This document shows positions 50,623 through 59,311 of a DNA stretch of 64,000 bases, in pieces (position 1 is the stretch's first letter; each line of letters starts with the position of its first letter). Made by a program: the position numbers and the translations under genes. The stretch spans positions 146,800 to 210,799 of the forward strand of contig CAVPBX010000020.1 in the NCBI GenBank assembly GCA_963702305.1. The letters run 5' to 3'. The notes beneath the pieces are model-generated. The model was not told the origin of the DNA and searched no databases. It worked only from the letters and a program-made list of their open reading frames with translations. Origin of the DNA: PALSA-693 sp963702305. Its GTDB lineage: Bacteria > Actinomycetota > Acidimicrobiia > Acidimicrobiales > Palsa-688.

Positions 50623-51459
50623 CTACCTCCGGGCGCCGCGGGTGCGCCGGCGGCGGACGATGAGCTTCTCGGATGGTTTGGTGCGGTCGCGGGTCCGGCC
50701 TTCGGGCTTACCCCACGGCGACACCGGATGGCGCCCGCCAGAAGTCTTGCCTTCGCCGCCGCCCAGGGGGTGGTCGACCGGGTTCATGGCCACGCCGCGG
50801 GTCTGGGGGCGGACGCCCTTCCACCGGTTGCGGCCGGCCTTGCCGATGCTGATCAGCTCGGCCTCGGCGTTGCCGACCTCGCCGAGGGTGGCCCGGCAGT
50901 CGATCGGCACCCGGCGCATCTCGGTGGACGGCAGACGCAGGGTGGCGTAGTCGCCTTCCTTGGCGACCAGCTGCACGCTCATACCGGCGCCACGGGCGAT
51001 CTTGCCGCCGCCGCCCGGCTTGAGCTCCACGTTGTGCACGACCGAGCCCACCGGGATGTAGCGCATCGGCAGGGCGTTGCCCGGCCGGATGTCCGAGCCC
51101 TGACCGCTCTGCACCACGTCGCCGACGCCCACCCGGGACGGGGCCAGGATGTAGCGCTTCTCGCCGTCGTGGTAGTGCAGCAAGGCGATGCGGGCGTTGC
51201 GGTTGGGGTCGTACTCGATGGCCGCCACCGTGGCCGGGACGCCGTCCTTGGTGCGCTTGAAGTCGACGATCCGGTACTGCTGCTTGTGGCCGCCGCCCTT
51301 GTGCCGGGCGGTCTTGCGGCCGTAGGCGTTGCGCCCCCCGGTCCCCGGCTTGGGGGCCAGCAGGCTCTTCTCGGGCCGCGTCTTGGTGATCTCGCTGAAG
51401 TCGGAGACCGACTGAAAGCGGCGGCCGGCACTGGTCGGCTTACGTTTGCGGAGCACCAT
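50623..51459 (-). CDS. rplB: 50S ribosomal protein L2
   Basis: 278 residues: KPTSAGRRFQSVSDFSEITK, GGHKQQYRIVDFKRTKDGVP, and the peptidyl-transferase-proximal GVAMNPVDHPLGGGEGKTSG with the conserved His. Confidence 0.98.
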   Translation of the reverse strand: MVLRKRKPTSAGRRFQSVSDFSEITKTRPEKSLLAPKPGTGGRNAYGRKTARHKGGGHKQQYRIVDFKRTKDGVPATVAAIEYDPNRNARIALLHYHDGEKRYILAPSRVGVGDVVQSGQGSDIRPGNALPMRYIPVGSVVHNVELKPGGGGKIARGAGMSVQLVAKEGDYATLRLPSTEMRRVPIDCRATLGEVGNAEAELISIGKAGRNRWKGVRPQTRGVAMNPVDHPLGGGEGKTSGGRHPVSPWGKPEGRTRDRTKPSEKLIVRRRRTRGARR

Positions 51460-51460
51460 C

Positions 51461-51754
51461 TCAGTTCCCCTCGAAGATCGGGATGCTCTGACCGGGGGCC
51501 AGGGTCACGATCGCCCGCTTGGTGTCGGCCCGCTTGCCGAAGGTCTGCTGCTTGCGGTTGCGCTTGCGCTTGCCGGGCCGGTTGAGCGTGTTGACGTTGA
51601 CCACGTTGACCCCGAAGATGGCCTCCACCGCGTGGCGGATCTCGATCTTGTTGGCGCCGGGCGCCACCACGAAGGTGTACACCCCCTGGTCGAGCAGGCC
51701 GTAGGACTTCTCGGACACCACCGGCCGCAGGATCACGTCCCGGGGATCACTCAT
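51461..51754 (-). CDS. rplW: 50S ribosomal protein L23
   Basis: 97 residues from ATG 51754 (a GTG one codon upstream is possible): MSDPRDVILRPVVSEKSYGL, GANKIEIRHAVEAIFGVNVV and the loop RPGKRKRNRKQQTFGKRADT. Docking site for trigger factor and SRP. It overlaps the end of rplD by 8 bases. Confidence 0.97.
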   Translation of the reverse strand: MSDPRDVILRPVVSEKSYGLLDQGVYTFVVAPGANKIEIRHAVEAIFGVNVVNVNTLNRPGKRKRNRKQQTFGKRADTKRAIVTLAPGQSIPIFEGN

Positions 51755-52517
51755 CACCGACCTCCACTTCGGGCTCCTCCACTTCGGCCTCGGCCTCCTC
51801 CGACTCGTCGGCCGCCGCCACCGCCGCCGGTTCGGGCGCTGGCGGTTCGGGCGCTGGCGGTTCGGGCGCGGGCGCCGCCGCCGCCTCGACCACCTCGGTG
51901 ATTTCGCCGGCGCCGGGCAGGGTGCGGCGGGTGAAGACGATCCAGTCGTTGCACAGGATGTCGTAGGCGTTGAGCTCGCCGACCACCATCAGCTGGATCG
52001 CCGGCAGGTTGCGGAAGGACTTGTAGGCCTCCTCGTCGTCGCGGTCGAGGACGATCAGCACCTTGCCGGTCAGCCCGAGCGCGTCGAGGGCGCCTCGGGC
52101 TTCCTTGGTGCTCGGAGTCTCCCATGGCCAGGAGCTGACGACGACGATCTTGCCGTCGGCCGCCCGATCCGACAGGGCGGACCGCAGCGCCAGCTGGATC
52201 ATCTTGCGGGGCGTGCGCTGCCGATAGCTGCGGGGCTTGGGCCCCAAGGCGATGCCGCCGCCGGTAAATTGCGGCGCCCGTTCGGACCCCTGCCGGGCCC
52301 GGCCGGTGCCCTTCTGCTTGAACGGCTTCCGCCCGCCGCCGGACACCTCGGCCCGGGTCTTGGTGCTCTGGGTGCCGGCCCGGGCCGCGGCCAGCTGGGC
52401 CGTCACGACCTGGTGCAGGACCGGCACGTGGGGCTGGATGCCGAAGATGGCCTCGTCGAGCTCGACCGAGCCGGCGACCGTTCCCTGCACGTCTCGCACC
52501 TCGACGGAGAGGGCCAT
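51747..52517 (-). CDS. rplD: 50S ribosomal protein L4 with acidic Pro/Glu C-terminal tail
   Basis: 256 residues; L4 is usually 200-215. The core has RAEVSGGGRKPFKQKGTGRA, RQGSERAPQFTGGGIALGPK and ALSDRAADGKIVVV. After ILCNDWIVFTRRTLPGAGEI comes a tail of about 50 residues with PAPEPPAPEPPAPEP (a 15-base tandem repeat at 51835-51870) and an acidic end (EEAEAEVEEPEVEVGDE). ATG 52517 overlaps the rplC stop. Confidence 0.96.
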   Translation of the reverse strand: MALSVEVRDVQGTVAGSVELDEAIFGIQPHVPVLHQVVTAQLAAARAGTQSTKTRAEVSGGGRKPFKQKGTGRARQGSERAPQFTGGGIALGPKPRSYRQRTPRKMIQLALRSALSDRAADGKIVVVSSWPWETPSTKEARGALDALGLTGKVLIVLDRDDEEAYKSFRNLPAIQLMVVGELNAYDILCNDWIVFTRRTLPGAGEITEVVEAAAAPAPEPPAPEPPAPEPAAVAAADESEEAEAEVEEPEVEVGDE

Positions 52518-53164
52518 CACTTGCCTCCCTTGATCGCGCCGCGGATGAGGATCAGCCCGCCGCGCGGGCCGGGCACGGCCCCCTTCAGCAGCAGCAGGTT
52601 GCGCTCGCCGTCCGCCTGCACCACCTCCAGGTTGAGGGTGGTGACCTTCGCCGACCCCATCTGGCCGGCCATCCGGGTGCCCTTGAACACCCGGGCCGGG
52701 GTGGCACACGCCCCCACCGAGCCGGGCGCCCGATGATGCTTGTGGTTGCCGTGGCTGGCGCCCTGGCCCTTGAAGTTGTGGCGCTTCATGGCGCCGGCGA
52801 ATCCCTTGCCCTTGCTGACCGCGGTGACGTCGACCTTGTCGCCGGCGCTCAGCACGTCGACCGTCAGCTCCTGGCCGACCTGGTAGTCGGCGGTGTCCGC
52901 CACCCGCAGCTCGACGAGGACCTTGCCGGGGTCGACGCCGTCGCCCGCCGCCGCGAAGTGGCCGGCTTCGGGCTTGGTCAGGGACCGGGCCTTGCGGATG
53001 CCGTAGGTCACCTGCAGCGCGGAGTAGCCGTCACGGTCTGGCGTCTTGAGTTGCACGACGCGCACAGGTGTGACCCGGACGACCGTGACCGCGACGGCGC
53101 GGTTCTGGTCGTCCCAGACCTGGGTCATGCCGACTTTCTCGCCGACGATCGCTTTGGATGGCAC
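52517..53164 (-). CDS. rplC: 50S ribosomal protein L3
   Basis: 215 residues from GTG 53164: MPSKAIVGEKVGMTQVWDDQ, VTAVSKGKGFAGAMKRHNFK, ASHGNHKHHRAPGSVGACAT and the signature RVFKGTRMAGQMGSAKVTTL. It is the first gene of the ribosomal run; rpsJ, normally immediately upstream, is not here. Confidence 0.98.
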   Translation of the reverse strand: MPSKAIVGEKVGMTQVWDDQNRAVAVTVVRVTPVRVVQLKTPDRDGYSALQVTYGIRKARSLTKPEAGHFAAAGDGVDPGKVLVELRVADTADYQVGQELTVDVLSAGDKVDVTAVSKGKGFAGAMKRHNFKGQGASHGNHKHHRAPGSVGACATPARVFKGTRMAGQMGSAKVTTLNLEVVQADGERNLLLLKGAVPGPRGGLILIRGAIKGGK

Positions 53165-53239
53165 AGCTGGGCTCTTTCTTGGGGTTCGTGGCGGAGGGGA
53201 CCGACCGCCACTAGGAGGATCGGCCGCCTCACACGCGGA

Positions 53240-53268
53240 CGCTCCGCTCGGTCAGCCCGAGCGGAGCG
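53240..53268 (-). promoter_or_regulatory. Perfect 12-bp stem-loop in the leader of the rplC operon
   Basis: CGCTCCGCTCGG (53240-53251) and CCGAGCGGAGCG (53257-53268) pair fully around a 5-base loop, 76 bases before the rplC start and inside the transcript predicted from the -10 box at 53365-53370. By analogy with the L4-controlled S10 leader of Escherichia coli it may be a feedback or attenuation element. No T tract follows. Confidence 0.6.
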
Positions 53269-53364
53269 CTCGATTGGTTCTGCCACGGGGTCTCCTTCCA
53301 GCCCACCTCGGCGAGGCGACGCTGTCCGGACACTCGCGGACATCAGTTCAGACGACGGCTCGCC

Positions 53365-53370
53365 AGTATA
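53365..53370 (-). promoter_or_regulatory. -10 box of the rplC (S10) operon
   Basis: TATACT on the minus strand, a near-consensus -10 in a GC-rich setting; the -35 side (GGCGAC or GCGACC at 17-18 bases) is weak. A start near 53358 would give a leader of about 190 bases. The 291-base gap 53165-53455 holds this promoter, the stem-loop above and no gene that I can see. Confidence 0.55.
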
Positions 53371-53455
53371 GCCACCCCAGCGCCCGAGGTCGCCAGCCGC
53401 CCCGGGACCTCGTCGGGCCGGCCGGGGGGCCGCCGCCATCGGACAAACTGACCGG

Positions 53456-54759
53456 GTGCCCTGGACCCTCGCTCCCCCGCCGACCGTAATCGACGACCGG
53501 CGGATCGTCGCCCCCGACGTCGAACGGGTCGACGCCGTGCTGCACTTCGACGTGCAGGCGCGGGAGGCCACCGGCACGGCCTCTGTCGACTTCCACGGTG
53601 GCCCCGTCGACGGCCACCCCGCCCTCGATCTGCGCCAGCCCATCGAGTGGCTCCGGCTCGACGGCGACGACCTGAGCCCCGACGCCTTCGCCCCGCTCGA
53701 CCTGGGCGCCGGGCCCGGCTCCGAGATGCGCGTCCTGGATGTCAGCGTCGAGGCGGGCAGCGCCCACCGCCTCGAGATCGGGTACCGCCTCGACACCCCG
53801 CAGGCGCAAGGGGCCGAGCCCATCGGCTGGCAGGACGGATCGCTCCGCTTCGACCTGTGGATGTCGGACTTGGAGCCGGGCCGGTACCTGGAGATGTGGA
53901 TGCCCGCCCCGCTGATCCACGACCAGTTCGGGTGCAACGTGACCGTCGAGCTGACCGGCCACGACCGGCCCCACACCCTGGTCGCCAACACGGCCGGGGT
54001 GGACGCGGCCGCGTACTCCCGCGCCGGCCAACGGTGGACCCTGTGCTACCCACCCCACTTCACCGCCCTGTCGCCCATGCTCGTCATCGCACCCAGCGAC
54101 GGCATCGAGCTGCGCCGCAGCGCCCTCGGCCTCCCCGGCCAGGAACGGTCGCTGGGCCTGGTGTGCGCCCGGCACCTCGAGGTCGACGCCGACCTGGGCG
54201 CGGTGGAGGCGGACATCAAATCCTGGCTGGTGTACATGACGGCGCGCTACGGGCCGTGGGTGCACGGCGACACCTTCTGGGCCTTCGTGTGGGGTCCGGG
54301 CCGGGGCATGGAGTACGACGGCGCCACCACCGCCTCGGTCGCGGCCCTGGAGCACGAGGTGTTCCACAGCTGGTTCGGGCGAGGGGTGAAGCCCGCCCGC
54401 GCCGCGGACGGTTGGATCGACGAGGCGTGGACCACCTGGGCGACCACGTCGCGCCGGGCCGAGCTCCCCCGCTTCGCGGTAGAGGACCTGCCGCTCGACG
54501 AGCCACCGGTGGTGCTGTACCCGCCGCATCCCTGGGCCCGGCACACCCCGTCGCGGCCTACACCGACGGCGCCCGGCTCTTCGCCGGCCTGGCCTTCCTC
54601 TTCGGGGGGGCCGACCGGCTGCGCACAGCGATGGCCGAGTGGTATCAGGTCTACGCCGGACGGGCCGCGACCACCGACGGGCTGGCGGCCCATCTGGGTG
54701 CCTGGTCGGGGGCGGACATCGGCCCGTGGTGGGCCCGGTACGTGCACGGGCGCGGCTGA
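53456..54759 (+). CDS. M1-type (gluzincin) metallopeptidase (one frameshift near the C-terminus)
   Basis: About 434 residues after correction. The zinc site is HEVFHSW with the downstream Glu in GWIDEAWTTWATT, as in M1 aminopeptidases. The N-terminal part is beta-rich (VDAVLHFDVQAREATGTASV), like the M1 N-domain, and there is no helical C-domain. It ends LGAWSGADIGPWWARYVHGR. The frame breaks near 54550: CACCCCGTCGCGG lacks one G (CCCCGG expected) between PHPWARHTP and VAAYTDGARLF. The GTG at 53456 lies 8 bases from CAAACT, so it may be leaderless. The substrate is unknown. Confidence 0.82.
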
Positions 54760-54790
54760 CCCTCGGCCCCGCCGGTGCCGGCGTCGGCGC

Positions 54791-56765
54791 TCAGGTGATA
54801 TCGGCCGGCTCCACCACGAACTCGTCGGTAACCCCGTCGACGGGCAGCAGCCGGCCCGCCGGGTCTCGCCGGTCGCCGTGGTAGCAGATGCGGTACCGGC
54901 CGGGCGGGGTGTCAGGGGGAATGGCCCAGGTGACGGCGATCTCGGAGGTGGCCCGCCCGACGCGCGACCAGCGCAGCTTGGTCGACCAGTCCCCGTCGTC
55001 GGCGACTCGCAGCCAGGCCCCGCCCCCATCCGCGTGGTGCTGGACCTCGAGGTAGGTGCGGCCCCGGCGGAGGTCGTTGTTGGGGTAGGCGCCGGCAAAG
55101 ACGGCGCCGCGCCACGTCGCCGGGCCGGTAGGAGGGGCGGGGCCCGGTGAGCACGTCGCCCAGCCGGCGCCCGGGCGGCGGTTGATCGGCCGCCGCCCGG
55201 GTGCGGGCGGCGCGCGGCGTCGACAGGGGCGGCGGCGCCTCGCCTCGGGGTGACGGCCGCCCGTCGCGCATGGCGGTGGCCAGGTCGGCGACGGTCTGCT
55301 GCAGGGCGGCCAGCTCCCATCGTCCGAACAGGGTGCTGCCGCCCTCGTAGCGTTGGGCGCCGTACTCCTCCGGGGTGGTCACGTAGTGCACGTAGGCGTT
55401 GGCGTAGCCGGCGACGAGGACGTCGCGGACCTCGGCTCCCACGATGGCGGCGACGGTCCGGCGCAGGCGGAGGCCGGCGACGATGGTGGCCTCGGCCGGG
55501 ATGCCGATGAGATAGAGCGAACCGAGGCGGACCAGCTGCACGGGCACCCGTTCCTGGGCCAGCGGCACCACCCGGTTGAGCCAGCCGCCCGGCACCACCA
55601 GCGCCTTGGGGGCCTGGGCGTCCTGGAGGCCGGGCGACAGCCGGTAGAAGAGCCGGCGGGACAGCCAGTCCCACCCCGGGTTGCGGCCCTGCCGGAACAG
55701 GCGGAAGGCGGGTCCTTCGTCGGTCCCCGCCAGGGCGGCGGCCCCGCCGAACCCGGGGGTGGTGCGGTGGGTCCGCCCGTCGCCGGTGAACGCCTCGGCG
55801 ACCGCCGTGCCGGACAGATCGATGTAAGTGAGGCGAGCGTCGATCGGGCCTTCGAGCGGCCGGGCGGCCCGCAACGCCGCGGCCGCCGCCGCCGATTGGC
55901 GTTCGCCGATGATCCGGGTGTTCTCGAACTGGTCGTCGGTCGGGCCGCTGCCGGGCCGGAGATCGAGGTTCGGTGACATGTCGCCGGCGTTGGTCTGGGC
56001 GAAGGCCCCGATAAAAGACGGCGCCTCCGCGGCCAGGTAGTCCACGCCCCACGTCAGCCGTTCGAGGTGATAGGCCGCGTAGCCCTTGTTGTCGGAGCTG
56101 ATCAGCCGGTTGCGGTTGGTCATGCTGGTCCCGTGGGTGGCGAACCAGTTCACCGCGCCGACCAGGCGACCGTCGCGGGAGAAGCCCACCACCGTCGTCT
56201 GGGGATCGACGGCCTCGGGAAAGAACGCCCGGTCCCGCGCAGGGTTGCGGTCGAACGCCACCCGGGAGCGGTTGGTGCTGGCGTCGTGCAATTCGCTGTG
56301 CCCCAGGGTCACACCGGCCGGTCCCAGGTCGGCGTGGGCCCGCGCCGCGGCCTCGACGATGCCGTCCACGATGGCCGCGAAGGTGAGCGGCCGGAAGCCA
56401 CCCGTGTTGGAGTTGTAGAGCCGGTGGTGCGAGTAGCCGCCCGGGCCGCAATGGGTGTGGGTGGCGGTGAGCATGACGTTCTGCTCGTGGTACAGGCCAC
56501 CGAAGCGATCGCCCAGCCGGCGAAGCACCTCCCGGTGGACGCTGTCGAAGATCATGGGGAGCTCGTTGACGGAGATCAGCACCCGGACGGACGACTGCCG
56601 ATCGACGATGACGAAGGCGCGCGACCGCAGCCGGGTGTGGATCCCCGCGGTGCGCTGGGAGGCCTTGCCGTAACCGAGCATCCCGCACTCGGCGGACTCC
56701 CCGGTGATGTCCCCGATGCCTCTGCCGGCGAGGTACCCCGCGCCGGCACCCGGGCTCGAGCTCAA
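54791..56765 (-). CDS. Neutral/alkaline ceramidase (one frameshift near the C-terminus)
   Basis: Hydrolyses the amide bond of ceramides or other N-acyl lipids. It starts at TTG 56765 (the only start after an in-frame TAA), MSSSPGAGAGYLAGRGIGDI, with TGESAECGMLGYGKASQRT, the zinc ligands of MLTATHTHCGPGG and the catalytic-serine motif TNAGDMSPN. Near residue 555 the frame breaks at 55107-55108, where an extra C on the plus strand (minus GCGCGG) is present. The corrected end VFAGAYPNNDLRRGRTYLEV to EFVVEPADIT is the beta-sandwich domain, 657 residues in total. No signal peptide is visible, so it may be cytoplasmic. Confidence 0.88.
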
Positions 56766-56853
56766 CGAGGCCGCCCGGCGGCCAGGCGTCGTCCTTTTTT
56801 ACCGAACAAGTGACGCGGCACGGAGAGGGAAACCTACCGCGCCCGGCCCGGTC

Positions 56854-58347
56854 TCAGGAGGCGACGGCGACGACCTCGACGGGCAGCGGGTTGGAGAACT
56901 CCATGGCCGCGTCTTCGACGCCGCTCAGCTTCAGGTACCGGTAGTCCCGCAGGTAGCTCTGGTGCACCTGCCAGGGAAACTTGGAGCCCTGCTTCGGGAA
57001 CCGGTCCGCCGACCGCTGCACGTAGCCCGAGGAGAGACCCAGGAGCGGGCTCGGGACCACCGTGGCGTCCCGGTTGACCGGCGTGCACTGGCGGACGTCG
57101 GAGGCTCGCATGTAATTGAGCATCCGGCACACGTAGTCGCACGTGAGGTCGCACTTGAGCGTCCACGAGGCGTTGGTGTAGCCGACCGCGACGGCCAGGT
57201 TGGGCACCCCCTCGAGCATCATGCCCTTGTAGGTCAGCTTGCTGGCGATGTCCACGGCCTCGCCGTCGACGGACAGCTGGACGCCGCCGATGAAGAGCAG
57301 CTCGAGCCCGGTGGCGGTGATGATGATGTCGGCTTCCAGCTCGGCGCCGGACTCGAGCCGCAGGCCCTGCTCGGTGAAGGTGTCGATGCGGTCGGTCACC
57401 ACCGACGCCGTGCCCGCCTTGATCGCCGCGAACAGGTCGCCGTCGGGCACCACGCAGAAGCGCTGATCCCACGGGTTGTACCGGGGGGTGAAGTGGGTGT
57501 CGATGTCGTAACCCGGGGGCAGCTGGCGCTCGAGTTGCTTGCGGACCATGCGTTTGACGAGCTCGGGCCGCCGCTGGCTCAGCTGGAAGAAGGCCTGGGT
57601 GGAGAGGGCCTTGAACCACCGGATGGCCAGGCCCGACGCCCGGTGCGGCAGCACCTGGCGGAAGAGATCGGCGACCGGATCCTTGGCCGGCAAGGAGGCG
57701 ATGTACGTCGGCGAGCGCTGCAGCATCGTCACGTGCGCGGCGGTGGCGGCCAGGGCGGGGATGAGCGTGACGGCGGTCGCCCCGCTGCCGATGACCACTA
57801 CCCGTTTGCCGGCGTAGTCGAAGTCGTCGGGCCAGGCCTGGGGGTGCACGATGGTGCCCTGGAAGCGGTCCATCCCCGCGAAGTCGGGGAGGTAGCCGTG
57901 GTCGTAGCGGTAGTAGCCGGTGCACGAGAAGATGAAGCCGCAGCGGACCTCGACCGTCTCGCCCGTGTCCGTCCGCTCGGCGGTCACGTGCCAGGCCGCG
58001 TCGCGGCTGGACCAGTCGGCCCGGACGATCCGGTGGTGGAAGCGGATGTGCTGGTCGATGCCGGCGTCGACCGCGGTGTCCCGGATGTACTGCAGGATGG
58101 AGTCGCCGTCGGCGATCGACTTCTCGCCGTCCCAGGGGCGAAACGAGTAGCCCAGGGTGAACATGTCGGAGTCGGACCGGATCCCCGGGTAGCGGAACAG
58201 GTCCCACGTGCCGCCGATGGCGTCCCTGGCCTCGAAGATGGCGTAGGACGCCCAGGGGCACTCGGTCTGCAGGTAGGAGCCGGCCCCGACGCCGGAGAGG
58301 CCGGCGCCGACGATCAGGACATCGAGCTGCTCCACCGGGGTGGTCAC
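56854..58347 (-). CDS. Flavin-containing monooxygenase, Baeyer-Villiger type
   Basis: 497 residues. Two Rossmann motifs, DVLIVGAGLSGVGAGSYLQ (FAD) and VVVIGSGATAVTLIPALA (NADPH), flank the BVMO fingerprint F-x-G-x3-H-x3-W-P-D, seen as FQGTIVHPQAWPDD. ARDAIGGTWDLFRYPGIRSD is also typical. It inserts one oxygen next to a ketone or oxidises S or N. The GTG at 58347 overlaps the stop of the upstream PF10118-type gene, so the two are coupled. Similar pairs occur in actinobacteria that use hydrophobic substrates. Confidence 0.92.
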   Translation of the reverse strand: MTTPVEQLDVLIVGAGLSGVGAGSYLQTECPWASYAIFEARDAIGGTWDLFRYPGIRSDSDMFTLGYSFRPWDGEKSIADGDSILQYIRDTAVDAGIDQHIRFHHRIVRADWSSRDAAWHVTAERTDTGETVEVRCGFIFSCTGYYRYDHGYLPDFAGMDRFQGTIVHPQAWPDDFDYAGKRVVVIGSGATAVTLIPALAATAAHVTMLQRSPTYIASLPAKDPVADLFRQVLPHRASGLAIRWFKALSTQAFFQLSQRRPELVKRMVRKQLERQLPPGYDIDTHFTPRYNPWDQRFCVVPDGDLFAAIKAGTASVVTDRIDTFTEQGLRLESGAELEADIIITATGLELLFIGGVQLSVDGEAVDIASKLTYKGMMLEGVPNLAVAVGYTNASWTLKCDLTCDYVCRMLNYMRASDVRQCTPVNRDATVVPSPLLGLSSGYVQRSADRFPKQGSKFPWQVHQSYLRDYRYLKLSGVEDAAMEFSNPLPVEVVAVAS

Positions 58348-59219
58348 GCCGCGGAGGTGGCCAGTTTGTCGTTGAGGGTGCCGTGCTCCCCGAACAGGGT
58401 GGCCCGCCACGTTTCGACCAGCCCGGTGGTGTCGCGGTCGTCGGGGTGGAAGTCGGGGCGGTTGTAGTCCTTGAGTTGCAGCCAGATGTCCCGGCTGAGG
58501 AACGGCGAGCGTCGCACCGTGCGCCAACTCGCCCAGAGCCGGCGGGGTCGGTAGGCGTCGCGGTCGCCGAGCAGGGACAGGGCGACGATCGTGGACATGC
58601 CGGCCACGAAGCCGAAGCGGAAGACGTTCATCGTCCACACCCGCATGCGCTCGGTGCCGCCGACCGCCTGGTACACGTCGAAGGCCACCGCCTTGTGTTC
58701 GGACTCCTCCAAGGCGTGCCAGACGAAGAGGTCCTGCACGGCTTCGTGACCGAACTGCCGCCGGGTCTCCTCACTGGTGAGCACCAGTTCGGCCAGGGTG
58801 GCGGTGAAGTGCTCGAGGGCCGCGGTCACCGCCAGGTTGGACTTCGCCGACAACACCCGCTCGCGCAGGCCCAAGGCCCGCTTGACGAACCGCTCCACCT
58901 GTTTGGTCGGGTAGCCGAGCTGTGCCAGGTGGTCGTTGAAGGCCCGGTGCTCGCGCCCGTGCATGGCCTCCTGGCCGATGAAACCGTTGACCTGGCGCTT
59001 CAACTCGGGATCGGTGATCTGGTCGCGGAACCGCCGGACCGAGCGGACGAAGAAGTCCTCCCCGTCCGGGAAGACCGAGGACAGCGCCGCGGTCACGTGG
59101 CTAAGGATCAGGTCACCGTCCTCGGCGAAATGCCGGGGCACGGTCTCAAAGGACTCCTCGAAGGCCATGCGGCGGGTGGGAACTTTGCGTTCGGGGTTTC
59201 GGGCTTGGGTCATCGGCAT
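58344..59219 (-). CDS. Metal-dependent hydrolase-like protein (PF10118 type)
   Basis: 291 residues. His/Glu-rich helices resemble a ferritin-like metal site: GQEAMHGREHRAFNDHLAQL, ALEHFTATLAELVLT and WHALEESEHKAVAFDVYQ. These are the conserved segments of the PF10118 family, whose chemistry is unproved. ATG 59219 was chosen because GGGAG stands 4 bases upstream. It is divergent from a TetR gene across a 92-base AT-rich gap and coupled to the monooxygenase gene. Confidence 0.85.
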   Translation of the reverse strand: MPMTQARNPERKVPTRRMAFEESFETVPRHFAEDGDLILSHVTAALSSVFPDGEDFFVRSVRRFRDQITDPELKRQVNGFIGQEAMHGREHRAFNDHLAQLGYPTKQVERFVKRALGLRERVLSAKSNLAVTAALEHFTATLAELVLTSEETRRQFGHEAVQDLFVWHALEESEHKAVAFDVYQAVGGTERMRVWTMNVFRFGFVAGMSTIVALSLLGDRDAYRPRRLWASWRTVRRSPFLSRDIWLQLKDYNRPDFHPDDRDTTGLVETWRATLFGEHGTLNDKLATSAA

Positions 59220-59254
59220 CGTCTCCCAGCGCACACGATGTGGGTTGTCCCCCC

Positions 59255-59311
59255 ACTCTAGAGGATTAGAGTGTTTTACTCAACTCCTCAATTTTGTTAC
59301 TCTTGTCACTG
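59255..59311. promoter_or_regulatory. Divergent promoter/operator region
   Basis: AT-rich for this genome. GAGTGTTTTACTC (59269-59281) is an inverted repeat of GAGT/ACTC, and TTGTTACTC repeats its right half at 59294-59302. TACTCT (59298-59303) ends 8 bases before the TetR ATG, which suggests a leaderless start. A TetR operator controlling both directions is likely. Confidence 0.5.

Noticed and set aside
53165..53455. Hidden or divergent rpsJ before rplC
   Set aside because: No frame on either strand of this gap gives the S10 motifs or the required length of about 100 codons.
56766..56800. Stem-loop followed by six T on the plus strand as a terminator
   Set aside because: No plus-strand gene lies upstream; transcription here is minus, where the tract reads as A and cannot act as an intrinsic terminator.
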